In this document: positions 25,568 through 34,178 of the stretch, in pieces | How the letters are laid out: the number at the start of each line of letters is the position of its first letter | How positions within the stretch are numbered: the first letter of the stretch is position 1 | Source of the DNA: an uncultured Bacteroidales bacterium | Lineage (GTDB): Bacteria > Bacteroidota > Bacteroidia > Bacteroidales > Muribaculaceae | DNA length: 57,193 bases | Direction: 5' to 3' | Assembly: GCA_902792895.1 (NCBI GenBank) | Contig: CADBBK010000015.1 | Span: 1-57,193, forward strand | Translations under genes and position numbers: made by a program | The notes under the pieces: generated by a model | Database searches by the model: none | What the model was told of the DNA's origin: nothing | The model's input: only the letters and a program-made list of their open reading frames with translations

Positions 25568-26671
25568 ATGTCACTACAATGTGGAATCGTGGGACTGCCC
25601 AATGTGGGCAAGTCAACCCTATTTAACTGCCTGTCGAATGCCAAGGCGCAATCGGCCAATTTCCCTTTCTGCACCATCGAGCCTAACGTGGGTGTCATCA
25701 CCGTGCCCGATGAGCGCCTCAATGAACTGGCCAAGTTGGTCAACCCGGCGCGCATCGTGCCCACCACCGTCGAAATCGTCGACATCGCGGGTCTGGTTAA
25801 GGGTGCCAGCCGTGGCGAGGGCCTCGGCAACAAGTTCCTGGGCAACATCCGTGAGACCGATGCTATCATCCATGTGCTGCGCTGCTTTGATGACGACAAC
25901 GTGACGCACGTTGACGGTACTGTTGACCCCGTGCGCGACAAGGAGGTCATCGACTTGGAGTTGCAGTTGCGTGACCTCGAGACGATCGAGAGCCGCATTA
26001 GCCGTGTGCAGAAACAGGCCCAGACTGGTGGCGACCGTGAGGCCAAGGCCCAGTATGAGGTGCTGAAACGCTACAAGGAAGCCCTGGAGCAGGGCCGCAG
26101 TGCCCGCACCGTGGAACTCGTCAACAAGGATGAGGAGAAAATCGCCCATGAACTGTTCCTGCTGACCAACAAGCCTGTGCTCTATGTGTGCAACGTGGAC
26201 GACAAGAGCGCCGTGAGCGGTAACGCCTATGTCGATGCCGTGCGTGAGGCCGTCAAGGACGAGAATGCCCAGATTCTGGTGGTAGCAGCGCAGACCGAGA
26301 GCGAAATTGCCGAACTCGAGGATTATGAGGAGCGCCAGATGTTCCTGGCAGAAATCGGTCTGGAGGAGAGCGGTGTGAACCGCATCATCAAGTCGGCCTA
26401 TGCGTTGCTGAACCTCGAGACCTTCCTCACCGCCGGTCCCAAGGAGGTGCGTGCGTGGACATTCCGTCGTGGCAGCAAGGCTCCTCAGTGTGCAGGTGTC
26501 ATCCACAGCGACTTTGAGCGCGGCTTTATCCGTGCCGAGATCATCAAGTATGACGACTACATCCACTACGGCAGCGAGGCCGCTGTCAAGGAAGCCGGCA
26601 AACTGCACATCGAGGGCAAGGAGTACGTCATGCAGGACGGCGACATCGTGGTCTTTCGCTTCAACGTGTGA
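25568..26671 (+). CDS. ychF: Redox-regulated ATPase YchF (Obg family)
   Basis: A 367-residue cytoplasmic Obg-family P-loop ATPase that associates with ribosomes and stress responses. The P-loop GLPNVGKST is at residues 9-17. DIAGLVKGASRGEGLGNKFL is the G3 region. CNVDD replaces the guanine-specifying NKxD, as in YchF proteins that prefer ATP. The C-terminal TGS-like domain ends in EYVMQDGDIVVFRFNV. Length is typical. It has its own strong promoter and is followed by a hairpin of the heptad-repeat class. Confidence 0.96.
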   Translation: MSLQCGIVGLPNVGKSTLFNCLSNAKAQSANFPFCTIEPNVGVITVPDERLNELAKLVNPARIVPTTVEIVDIAGLVKGASRGEGLGNKFLGNIRETDAIIHVLRCFDDDNVTHVDGTVDPVRDKEVIDLELQLRDLETIESRISRVQKQAQTGGDREAKAQYEVLKRYKEALEQGRSARTVELVNKDEEKIAHELFLLTNKPVLYVCNVDDKSAVSGNAYVDAVREAVKDENAQILVVAAQTESEIAELEDYEERQMFLAEIGLEESGVNRIIKSAYALLNLETFLTAGPKEVRAWTFRRGSKAPQCAGVIHSDFERGFIRAEIIKYDDYIHYGSEAAVKEAGKLHIEGKEYVMQDGDIVVFRFNV

Positions 26672-26699
26672 TTTAGGCATCCGTCCCAAGTCCCTGGTT

Positions 26700-26753
26700 T
26701 TTAGCCTATGGTTAATGGTTGCCGGCTGATGTCGGCCATTAACTATTGGCTCT
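26700..26753. repeat. Inverted-repeat element C after ychF (heptad-like)
   Basis: The arms GTTAATGG (26711-26718) and CCATTAAC (26736-26743) are perfectly complementary, and outer AGCC and GGCT extend the hairpin. The left arm reads as 7-mers (TTAGCCT, ATGGTTA, ATGGTTG). It is a weaker match to the family than the others; it may also end ychF transcription. Confidence 0.6.
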
Positions 26754-26811
26754 TGTAAAATAAAATGCCTGCTGTTGCGTTATATTGATAAACGATAGCA
26801 ACGGATTGCCT

Positions 26812-28020
26812 ATGGCTAGACGCGTACTCTTGGTCAATAAGTTTTATTATCCCCGAGGCGGCGACTGTGTCGTTGTCCTCAATACCGAGGCTCTGCTCCG
26901 TGAGAACGGTGTGGAGGTTCAGGTGTTTGCCATGGAGTATCCCCAGAACTTGCCGGCCCACTATCAGGACCGGTTTGCGTCACGTGTCAACTTCGGAGGC
27001 TCTCTGGGCAACCAGTGGCGCGCCATGAAGCGCACGCTGGGCCTGGGCGATGTGCGTGAACGCTTTGAGGCGGTGCTTGACGATTTCAAGCCCGACGTGG
27101 TGCATCTGCACAACGTGCACTCCTACCTCTCGCCCGTGGTGGGCGAACTGGCCCACAGGCGCGGTATCCGTGTGGTGTGGACGTTGCACGACTACAAGTT
27201 GCTGTGCCCCCGCTATGACTGTCTGCTGGGTGGCAAGCCATGTGAGAAATGTTTCACAGGCGCCAAGTACAACGTGCTGCTCCACCGTTGCATGAAAAAC
27301 TCCCTGCCTGCCAGCGTCGTGGCATGGCTCGAAGCGACAAAGTGGGACCGCCGCACATTGGAGCGCAATACCGATATATTTGTATGCCCCAGTGAGTTCA
27401 TCGCTGGGAAGATGAGGCAGGGCGGTTTCAATCCTGACAAAATCAAGGTGCTCAACAATTTCCTCGATCCCGTCAAACTCGACCATTATAAGCGAATGGG
27501 TACGTCTGATGAGCGCGAAGATTACTACTGCTTCGTGGGACGTCTCTCGCATGAAAAGGGCGTTGAGGACCTGCTCGAGGTCGCATCGCACTTGCCTTAC
27601 CGCCTCAGGGTGGCTGGCAGCGGTGTGCTGGAGCCGGAATTGCGCATCAGGTATGCCAACAGCCCCCACATTGAATTTCTCGGGATGCAGGATGCCCAGC
27701 AGGTGGCCAAGTTGCTCGCCAGGGCCCGTTTCAGCATCATGCCCTCACAGTGCTATGACAATAACCCGTTGAGTGTTGTCGAGTCGCTATGTGCAGGCAC
27801 ACCTGTCGCCGGCTCACAGATTGGTGGCATCCCCGAACTCATCGACAGCAGTAATGGTGTTGTCTTCCAACCCTTTGACAAAGAAACACTCTCGACCGCC
27901 ATCACGATGATGATGGCACGAGAGTGGAATCATGGCGAGATTGCTGCCAAGGCCCTTGAGCGCTTTGCGCCGTCGGCCCATCTCGAGGTATTGCTCAAGG
28001 ATGTCTATTGCTTGGGCTGA
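26812..28020 (+). CDS. Glycosyltransferase family 4 protein
   Basis: A 402-residue GT-B-fold retaining glycosyltransferase. The N-terminal domain begins VLLVNKFYYPRGGD and includes VVHLHNVHSYLSP. The C-terminal GT4 domain includes YYCFVGRLSHEKGVEDLLE near residue 240 and the NNPLSVVESLCAGTPVAGS donor-binding stretch near residue 318. A cysteine-rich segment (CPRYDCLLGGKPCEKC, about 130-145) is common in a GT4 subgroup of polysaccharide loci. The ATG at 26812 is preferred over an in-frame TTG 27 nt upstream. It is convergent with the next GT4 gene, leaving only 12 nt between stops. Sugar donor and acceptor cannot be told. Confidence 0.88.
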   Translation: MARRVLLVNKFYYPRGGDCVVVLNTEALLRENGVEVQVFAMEYPQNLPAHYQDRFASRVNFGGSLGNQWRAMKRTLGLGDVRERFEAVLDDFKPDVVHLHNVHSYLSPVVGELAHRRGIRVVWTLHDYKLLCPRYDCLLGGKPCEKCFTGAKYNVLLHRCMKNSLPASVVAWLEATKWDRRTLERNTDIFVCPSEFIAGKMRQGGFNPDKIKVLNNFLDPVKLDHYKRMGTSDEREDYYCFVGRLSHEKGVEDLLEVASHLPYRLRVAGSGVLEPELRIRYANSPHIEFLGMQDAQQVAKLLARARFSIMPSQCYDNNPLSVVESLCAGTPVAGSQIGGIPELIDSSNGVVFQPFDKETLSTAITMMMAREWNHGEIAAKALERFAPSAHLEVLLKDVYCLG

Positions 28021-28032
28021 TACCGGTATCCG

Positions 28033-29127
28033 CTAGATGTTGTCGTAGATTTCAGCCACCTGATCGGCGATTTTTTCCCAATCATACTTGCTCATGTCAT
28101 AGTCCATGCGCTGCAGGGGCTTACTGATGACGGCGTCAAGTTTGGCCGCCAGTGCATCGACGTCTCCCACCTGATGGTAGCACTCGGCATCAAGGCCCAC
28201 TTCCAGGCAGGCGGGAATGGCTGATGTGATGACCGGAAGCCTGTAGCTCATCGCCTCGAGCAGGGCAATGGGCAACCCCTCATGCGAGGAAGGCAGCGAA
28301 TAGCACAGTGCCCCGCTCAACAGGGCATGCAGTTTCTTGCCGCGGACAAATCCCGTAAGTACCACACCTTTGTCTCTAGCCGTCTGTTTGAGCGTCCTTG
28401 AGTAATTGTCTTCAAAGTCGGTGTCTCCGGCCAGCACCAGTTTCATACCATTCGTCAAGCCCTTGTCCTGCAATCGGGAGAAGGCCTCTACCAGGTCATG
28501 CAGGTGTTTCTCGGGCACAAACCGGCACATGCCGAGGACGTATTTCCCTTTCTCAATGCCCAGCTCCTCAAAATACTCCGGATAGTCGATGATTTCAGGC
28601 TCAGGCACGCCATTATAGATGAGGTGAACGTTTTTCGTCCTGCCGCAGCGCTCGGCAATGAGTTTCCTGATGACATCGCTGATGACAACCACATGGTCGG
28701 CATATCGGCATCCCAGCCATTCACCCAACCGAAGCATTTTCTTGGCAACGAAACCCCACTTGTCGCGGTCGTAATCAGGTCCGTGATGGGTAAAAACCAC
28801 CTTCAGCCCCAGGAGCTTGGCATACGGTACCAGCAGGGCTGGCCCGATGGAGTGAATGTGAAGCACGTCGGCCTTCATCCGCTTGGCCTGGTTGATGGCC
28901 CTAAACGTGTGGACGATAGCCTCGAAGGACTTCTTTTTGGGTGTCGCGATATCGATGAGGTGCACACCGTTCCACTCGGTGAGCGCGTCATGCACATAGC
29001 TCTTGCGCCTGATGATGGTCACCTCATGGCCTCGCGCGGCAATCCGCGGGAAGAGCTCCTCGCAGTGAGTCTCCACGCCACCCATGACGCCGGGTATGCC
29101 TCGTGTACCTGTTACTACTATCTTCAT
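28033..29127 (-). CDS. Glycosyltransferase family 4 protein
   Basis: A 364-residue GT4 glycosyltransferase. The N terminus IVVTGTRGIPGVMGGVETH is the motif of rhamnosyl/GlcNAc-type GT4 enzymes with a DUF1972-like domain. VLHIHSIGPALLVPYAKLLG and FTHHGPDYDRDKWG follow. The C-terminal donor site includes EGLPIALLEAMSYRLPV near residue 290. It is the last gene of a minus-strand group: CotH protein, radical SAM, acyltransferase, GT4. It is separated from the acyltransferase by a heptad element (29131-29178). Confidence 0.9.
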   Translation of the reverse strand: MKIVVTGTRGIPGVMGGVETHCEELFPRIAARGHEVTIIRRKSYVHDALTEWNGVHLIDIATPKKKSFEAIVHTFRAINQAKRMKADVLHIHSIGPALLVPYAKLLGLKVVFTHHGPDYDRDKWGFVAKKMLRLGEWLGCRYADHVVVISDVIRKLIAERCGRTKNVHLIYNGVPEPEIIDYPEYFEELGIEKGKYVLGMCRFVPEKHLHDLVEAFSRLQDKGLTNGMKLVLAGDTDFEDNYSRTLKQTARDKGVVLTGFVRGKKLHALLSGALCYSLPSSHEGLPIALLEAMSYRLPVITSAIPACLEVGLDAECYHQVGDVDALAAKLDAVISKPLQRMDYDMSKYDWEKIADQVAEIYDNI

Positions 29128-29130
29128 TGT

Positions 29131-29178
29131 TTTTTAGCTCTTAGCGACGATTAACTCCTAACTCCTAACTATCTAAAG
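29131..29178. repeat. Heptad inverted-repeat element D
   Basis: TTAGCTC and TTAGCGA form the left arm; TTAACTC, CTAACTC and CTAACTA the right arm, period 7. It lies between an acyltransferase gene and a GT4 gene, both on the minus strand; its edge contains the TAG stop of the acyltransferase (29173-29175). Confidence 0.75.
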
Positions 29179-30153
29179 TCCAAAGCACATCTTCAGCCAC
29201 CTTGGGGCATATCGGTTGATGCCCATGGCTATCAGCGTCGGCACATAGAGACCGATAGCCACGCTCAGCAGCCACAATGGCACGAACAGCAGGTCGTTGT
29301 CCGTCTTCACATATAGCCATCGGATGGCCATCTGGAAGAAAATGCCCATCAGGAATATCTGGAACGTATAGTTCCTGAAACTGCTGAAAAGCTGTGGCAC
29401 AAATCTGGCTAGCATCAGGCACAGGGAGAACGAGAAGGCGATGCCTACGGCCGCTGGCACGATTTCCAGCGACTCGGGCAGCAGCCTCAGCACATTGCAG
29501 GCGACAAACAGCAGGGCTGTCAATGCCAACACCCAAATGTTGTCAAGATATCGGTGCCACTGATACTTGGAGCACAAGATGCCAGCCACAAAAAACGGCA
29601 TCATGTGGGTGAGGTTATACAGCTGGAAGTGAGTCAAGTGGGGTGGGGTGATGAGATGGAGCAGCACGGCAATGGCCAGTCCTGCTGCGGCAGCCGCCTT
29701 GCTGCTGGTCATCAGTTGATAAACCGGATAGAGCAGCATCAGCTCAAACAGCACCACGATAAACCACATTTCTCCCAATGGATTGGAACGGAACAGCACT
29801 AACGTGTTGACAATCTCCTCCATGTCCACCGGCCGGTGCATCCACTGCGGAAAAGCCAGTTTGAGCAGCGTTGTTGCCAGCGTAAAGGCCAGGAAGGGCA
29901 CAGCCAGGCGTTTGACCTTAGACACGAACATGTCCTGGTAAGGTTTTCTCCTGCCGATGCAAGTGTGGTAAAACAACCAGCCGCTGATGAAAATGAACAA
30001 CGGCATGTGGAACGTGTAAATCGTTTGCTCGATGGCGGTAGCGATGGGGGTGTTAGGGTCGCCGGGGATATTGGTCAGGCTGACATGCCCGATGACCACC
30101 AGCAGCATGCCCAGTCCCTGTACTACGGCCAGCCAATCGATTTTCTTCCCCAT
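29173..30153 (-). CDS. Acyltransferase-3-family membrane protein
   Basis: A 326-residue multi-pass membrane acyltransferase (acyltransferase-3 family), likely adding acetyl or another acyl group to a surface polysaccharide. The N terminus IDWLAVVQGLGMLLVVIGH carries the conserved His of the first helix, and FHMPLFIFISGWLFYH the second conserved block. Start at ATG 30153; a TTG two codons upstream is less likely. It lies 27 nt after the radical SAM gene on the same strand and precedes a GT4 gene, with element D between them. The stop codon is part of the repeat element's edge. Confidence 0.85.
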   Translation of the reverse strand: MGKKIDWLAVVQGLGMLLVVIGHVSLTNIPGDPNTPIATAIEQTIYTFHMPLFIFISGWLFYHTCIGRRKPYQDMFVSKVKRLAVPFLAFTLATTLLKLAFPQWMHRPVDMEEIVNTLVLFRSNPLGEMWFIVVLFELMLLYPVYQLMTSSKAAAAAGLAIAVLLHLITPPHLTHFQLYNLTHMMPFFVAGILCSKYQWHRYLDNIWVLALTALLFVACNVLRLLPESLEIVPAAVGIAFSFSLCLMLARFVPQLFSSFRNYTFQIFLMGIFFQMAIRWLYVKTDNDLLFVPLWLLSVAIGLYVPTLIAMGINRYAPRWLKMCFGL

Positions 30154-30180
30154 GCCCAAGGTCGGTTTAGTGGATGTGTT

Positions 30181-31383
30181 TTAACTGATGTTGTCATTGC
30201 CGTTTCCAGTGGCCTCGTAACCCTGTGAAACGACATCATCATCGACGATGTCCTCGCCGCGCTTGCCTTTCAGCGCCTCGCGGGAATCGTCGGACAAGCC
30301 GTCGTTAATGGTCGCCTCGAAGTCGCACGTCGAGCGTTTGTCCAGTTCCTCCTTGGTGACTTTGCCGTCGCGGTAGTCGCGGCAGATGGGCAGTTCAAAC
30401 ATCGAGTACTTCATGCCGAGCATCGATTTCAGTTTGTGTTTCACCACCCACATGGCGGGTTTGGTGATGTACTTGTGCATCGCGGGGCTCACCGACCCGA
30501 TCATCCAGCAGTTGCGGTCGCAGCAGCGCACCTTCCTGCGCACGGCTTCGGCCTCGGGCGAGTACCACAGTTCGTCCCACGTCTGCCGGTTCAGGTTGCC
30601 CATCACCTCCTTGTCCTGTGTGCCGTTACACGGCATCACGTCACCATAGGGGTCGATGAAGAAGGTGTCAAATGACATGTCGCAGGGCAGCAGTCGCGGT
30701 TGGCTGTAGATGTAGTTGATCAGTCCGTGGTTGAAGTAGGCTCGGAACCACTTTTTCGGGGAATAACTCTTGAGCAGTTCATTGACCAGGTCCTCAAAGT
30801 TCTTGGCCACCATCGGGCGGTCCTTGATGATGTTTCTGGTCTCCACAAAGTAGAACGAGTTGTGCAGCGATGCCGTGGCAAATTCCATACCCATCTCATC
30901 GGAAATGCGGTACAGGGGCACCAGGTCAGGCGCATTCTTGTCCTGGACTGTCATGCCGAAGCCCACGTCCTTCATCCCCATCTCGCGCAACTTCTTCAGC
31001 GTCGTGTAGCTGCGTTGATAGCCCTCGCTCAGGCCGCGTATCTCATCGTTGGTCTTCTCCAAACCCTCGACCGAGATGCGGATGCCTATCTGCGGAAATT
31101 CCTGGCACAGGTCGATGATGCGGTCGGTGAAGAAACCGTTGGTCGAGATGACGATGCGGTCGCTCTTCTTGTAGAGCTCGCGGACCACCTCCTTCAGGTC
31201 GGTGCGTATGAAGGGCTCCCCGCCCGTGATGTTGGTGAAATACATCTTGGGCAGTTTCCTGATGGTCTCAATCGAGATTTCCTCCTCAGGGCGGGATGGC
31301 GCTTTGAAGCGGTTGCACATTGAGCAGCGCGCGTTGCACCGGTATGTCACGATCACTGTGCCGTTGAGTTTTTTTCCTGTCAT
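30181..31383 (-). CDS. Radical SAM / SPASM-domain protein
   Basis: A 400-residue radical S-adenosylmethionine protein. The first cluster site is Cys16, Cys20, Cys23 (CNARCSMC). A GGEPF motif follows near residue 60 and STNGFF near 88. The C-terminal SPASM-like cysteines include the region near residues 230-290 (LLPCDMSF, VMPCNGTQDKE, CCDRNCWM). The acidic tail (about the last 35 residues) is unusual. The start at 31383 puts the cluster motif at the usual distance; the longer open frame overlaps the previous gene. It sits 32 nt downstream of the CotH gene and before an acyltransferase. Reaction unknown: SPASM enzymes often modify peptides, but relatives in polysaccharide loci are uncharacterised. 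Confidence 0.87.
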   Translation of the reverse strand: MTGKKLNGTVIVTYRCNARCSMCNRFKAPSRPEEEISIETIRKLPKMYFTNITGGEPFIRTDLKEVVRELYKKSDRIVISTNGFFTDRIIDLCQEFPQIGIRISVEGLEKTNDEIRGLSEGYQRSYTTLKKLREMGMKDVGFGMTVQDKNAPDLVPLYRISDEMGMEFATASLHNSFYFVETRNIIKDRPMVAKNFEDLVNELLKSYSPKKWFRAYFNHGLINYIYSQPRLLPCDMSFDTFFIDPYGDVMPCNGTQDKEVMGNLNRQTWDELWYSPEAEAVRRKVRCCDRNCWMIGSVSPAMHKYITKPAMWVVKHKLKSMLGMKYSMFELPICRDYRDGKVTKEELDKRSTCDFEATINDGLSDDSREALKGKRGEDIVDDDVVSQGYEATGNGNDNIS

Positions 31384-31415
31384 ATATCTGGTTTTTTTGT
31401 TTGCTCTTTGAGTGT

Positions 31416-32912
31416 TTAACGGCTGCCGTTTTCCGGCTCCTCGCCTTGGGTTCCCCATTGCGACTGCAGCCATTCGACTTTTTCGTGGATGAGGCGCTTG
31501 AAGTTATTGGCTCCGCCATAGATGCTGTTCACCTTCCATCGCTTGCTGTCACTATTCCAGGCTTGGCTGATGGTGGCCACATGGTTGTCGATGAACGCGT
31601 CGATGTCCAGCCCGTTGAATCCCGAGCCGTAGAAGTCCTGCCAGTGTGCCCTGACCACTTCCTGGAAATGCGGGAACTTGGCGATTTCCGCTATCCAATG
31701 GTTGTAGAAGAAGCAGGGTTCCTCGTAGAGGAAGTAATGATAGCCGTCCAAGTCGGGAAAGTAGTTTCTGCGGTGGAAAGCGTTGCCGAAGTCCCATACG
31801 GGCCCGAACACCAGTTTTGTGTCCTCTCCACGGTGCTTGTGCATATAGCAACTGCCCGTGAAACTCTCTATGTCGTCAAGAATCTCGTTGACGATATAGA
31901 AACAGGCCAGCGAGTCGATGTCGATATATTGTTCCCACTCGGTGTTGCTCTTGTCGGGAGTGTAGATGGCGGCACTGGCCGTTTCCAGCAGCTGCTGGAC
32001 GTAATCGTGTTGCTGCTGGGACAACTGCTCGGGCGAGTGCGATGTTATCCACATCCAGTCATACCAGTGCTGACCGCCGTTGCGCTCGTTGATGTAAATG
32101 GTGTTCTCGTCGGTGTTGTTGTCGATTTCCAGTAGCCAGCCGCCGGTAATCAGCGTTGAGTCGGTCTCGCCGTCACTTTGCTCCTCGATGTTGACACGGT
32201 CTTTCTCTACACGCACCTTGTCGGCAATGAAATACAGCCCGATGTACTGTCCGTTGAGCACTACCTCGACGGGCGCTTGGGTGGGCGTATAGGCCAGCCC
32301 GATGCGTCGACTCAGCTCAAAGCCCACCTCGTTCATACTCTTGGCGAAGAAGTCGTCGGCATGCGCCAACAGGCAGAAGTGGCGGTTGCTCTTCATGCCC
32401 AGCAGGGGCTGTTTCTTGTCTAGCTTGATGCGGTAAGGCTTCTTGTTGAGTGTCCAGGTGTAATTGCCGCGGCCCTTGATTTGCATGCCTTGAGGCTGCG
32501 TCGCCGAGCCGATGGAGGCCACACCTTCGATGCCCATGTTGTCGAGCCACCAGTCGGCATGGATGTAATCATCCTTGCTGTCGATGTTGTGATGCCCCTC
32601 GGTGTTGATGTACATCACTGGCAGGGTGCCCGAGAAGGTGGGCATAGGGGGCAGTGCATGGCCCAGGATGGCATTGATGATGGCATTGACGTCGGCAATG
32701 GTGATTTCTTTGTCGCCGTTGACATCGGCAGCATAGGCATATAGCGAGTGGTACTTGGCCCCGCTCATGATGGAGTCGATCACTGCATTGATGTCGCTCA
32801 CGGTGACCTCCCAGTCGCAGTTCACATCACCGCGCGGCCTAAGGCCCGACTGCGCGACAAGCAGTTGGCTGAGGCAAGTGATGGCGATGAATATGACGAC
32901 AAACTTTCTCAT
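31416..32912 (-). CDS. CotH-kinase-family surface protein with N-terminal dockerin
   Basis: A 498-residue secreted protein of the CotH (spore-coat protein H-like) kinase family. A signal peptide ends near residue 21 (LLVAQ). Two dockerin-like repeats lie at about residues 28-85 (DVNCDWEVTVSDINAVID, DVNGDKEITIADVNAIIN). The CotH domain (about 95-480) shows MQIKGRGNYTWTLNKKPYRIKL, ADDFFAKSMNEVGFELSR, GLYFIADKVRVEKDRV and VFGPVWDFGNAF. CotH proteins are atypical protein kinases in Bacillus; in gut Bacteroidota their substrate is unknown. A second dockerin family member outside the starch locus is notable. It is followed by the radical SAM gene. Confidence 0.85.
   Translation of the reverse strand: MRKFVVIFIAITCLSQLLVAQSGLRPRGDVNCDWEVTVSDINAVIDSIMSGAKYHSLYAYAADVNGDKEITIADVNAIINAILGHALPPMPTFSGTLPVMYINTEGHHNIDSKDDYIHADWWLDNMGIEGVASIGSATQPQGMQIKGRGNYTWTLNKKPYRIKLDKKQPLLGMKSNRHFCLLAHADDFFAKSMNEVGFELSRRIGLAYTPTQAPVEVVLNGQYIGLYFIADKVRVEKDRVNIEEQSDGETDSTLITGGWLLEIDNNTDENTIYINERNGGQHWYDWMWITSHSPEQLSQQQHDYVQQLLETASAAIYTPDKSNTEWEQYIDIDSLACFYIVNEILDDIESFTGSCYMHKHRGEDTKLVFGPVWDFGNAFHRRNYFPDLDGYHYFLYEEPCFFYNHWIAEIAKFPHFQEVVRAHWQDFYGSGFNGLDIDAFIDNHVATISQAWNSDSKRWKVNSIYGGANNFKRLIHEKVEWLQSQWGTQGEEPENGSR
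32658..32831 (-). repeat. Dockerin repeats in the CotH gene
   Basis: Third dockerin-type pair of the window, more diverged in DNA than the two copies at 10732 and 11002 but with the same DVNxDxExTxxDxN calcium-loop pattern. The first loop has Cys-Asp-Trp in place of Gly-Asp-Gly, which may weaken calcium binding. Confidence 0.7.
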
Positions 32913-32963
32913 GACGTAAGGGCCCAGAGATTCGCTGGGCTATATTATAGTTATAACGAAAAA

Positions 32964-32991
32964 CAGGGACTTTTATTGTAAAAAGTCCCTG
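32964..32991 (-). terminator. Intrinsic terminator after GT4 gene
   Basis: An 11-bp perfect stem (CAGGGACTTTT with AAAAGTCCCTG), followed on the minus strand by TTTTTCG, 22 nt after the GT4 stop. It ends the beta-helix/acyltransferase/GT4 unit and separates it from the CotH unit. Confidence 0.85.
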
Positions 32992-33013
32992 CTGTATATC
33001 TCTGATGGGAGTA

Positions 33014-34114
33014 TTAACGCTGGGCGACGGCAATCATCTTGCGCGCGCAGGCAACGTTGGTCAGTTCTTTACCCTCCCTGACGCAGGCCTCGTGCATCTT
33101 GTCGTAGTTGTTGATGACTTGTATCAGGTCGTTCTCGTCCCAACCGTCGCGCACGATGCCCAGGCCCCGCTCGGCAATGAACGATGCCGTGGAGGGCTTG
33201 GTGTTGGTCACCACGGGAGTGCCGCTGGTGATGGCTTCGGCGATGGTGACCATGTTCAGGTCACTGCTCGTATCGACCAGCAGGGCGAGGGAGCGCCTTA
33301 AGGGCTCGGCCAACTGCTCATGGGGCATGAAACCGTGGAAGATGATGTTGTCGCCGACGCCCAATCGGGCCACCTGCTGCTCCAGTGCGGACCGTTGGTC
33401 GCCGTCACCGATGATGTCCAGGCGGTAATCCCGGTACGGCTCCTGTGCGACAAGACGGGCAAAGCGGTCGATGATGCGGTCCACCCGCTTGCGCTCCACG
33501 AGCTGCGACACCACCACGAATGCCTTGTCGTGCTCATCGCTGGGGTAGAGCACATGGGCATCGGTGCCATGATCCACAATCGTGCTGCTCACATGGCGGC
33601 TGTAACGGCCGATGAACTGCTGTGCCGGCTGGCTGCGGGGCACGATGGTCACATCGCGCATGATCAGCGGTAGCATCACGTTGTACCAGAAGCGTGACGG
33701 CAGCCTGAATAGCAGGCGCTGGTGCCGGTCCAGTTCCTGCCACAGCAGCAGTTTGCTGGTGGGGCAGACGCGGGCGGCAATCAACGACGGCACTTGGAAC
33801 GACTCGCTGGCAATGACCAGGTCATACTCGTCGCTGTGGTGCTTGAGCCACGAATGCATTCCGCGCGGCCAGGGCAGCAGCCATGGCTTGAACACCAGCG
33901 GCCACTTGCTGGGGAAATAGATGACCTGGAAGGGCAGGTCGTCATCGCTGCCCGTCGGCTTGAAGTCGGCCGACGCCAACAGGGTGACCTGATGCCCCAG
34001 CTCAACAAAACCCCGCGCGAAATTGCTGATCATGCAATCGCTGATGGATTCCTTGGTCTTGATGATGCCATGCTCGGCAGTCGATAGTATGCAGTTGATG
34101 ATGAGTATTTTCAT
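33014..34114 (-). CDS. Glycosyltransferase family 4 protein
   Basis: A 366-residue GT4-type glycosyltransferase. The start MKILIINC at 34114 fits the family; an upstream in-frame ATG (34138) adds lysines from the heptad-element region. The N-terminal domain has FARGFVELGHQVTLLAS. The C-terminal domain has AFVVVSQLVERKRVDRIIDRFA near residue 210, NIIFHGFMPHEQL near 270 and the donor stretch NMVTIAEAITSGTPVVTN near 305. It is the last gene of the unit that starts at the beta-helix gene. Specificity unknown. Confidence 0.87.
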   Translation of the reverse strand: MKILIINCILSTAEHGIIKTKESISDCMISNFARGFVELGHQVTLLASADFKPTGSDDDLPFQVIYFPSKWPLVFKPWLLPWPRGMHSWLKHHSDEYDLVIASESFQVPSLIAARVCPTSKLLLWQELDRHQRLLFRLPSRFWYNVMLPLIMRDVTIVPRSQPAQQFIGRYSRHVSSTIVDHGTDAHVLYPSDEHDKAFVVVSQLVERKRVDRIIDRFARLVAQEPYRDYRLDIIGDGDQRSALEQQVARLGVGDNIIFHGFMPHEQLAEPLRRSLALLVDTSSDLNMVTIAEAITSGTPVVTNTKPSTASFIAERGLGIVRDGWDENDLIQVINNYDKMHEACVREGKELTNVACARKMIAVAQR

Positions 34115-34120
34115 TCTTTT

Positions 34121-34178
34121 CTTTTTAGCTGTCAGCAATTTCTAACTCCCAACTCCTAACTCCTAACTCCTAACTCTC
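34121..34178. repeat. Heptad inverted-repeat element E
   Basis: TTAGCTG and TCAGCAA are followed by TTTCTAA, CTCCCAA and three CTCCTAA units, unbroken period 7. It fills the gap between an acyltransferase and a GT4 gene; the acyltransferase stop (34170-34172) is one of the TAGs of the repeat. Confidence 0.8.

Noticed and set aside
26798-26809. GCAACGGATTGC, close to the LacI-type operator, just before the GT4 start codon
   Set aside because: The centre is CGGA rather than nCGn, there is no -7 box at the 56-57 nt spacing, and it overlaps a translation start. I take it as chance.
31384-31473. N-terminal extension of the radical SAM frame (start at 31473)
   Set aside because: It overlaps the end of the CotH gene, is low-complexity basic sequence, and would move the CxxxCxxC motif too far from the N terminus.
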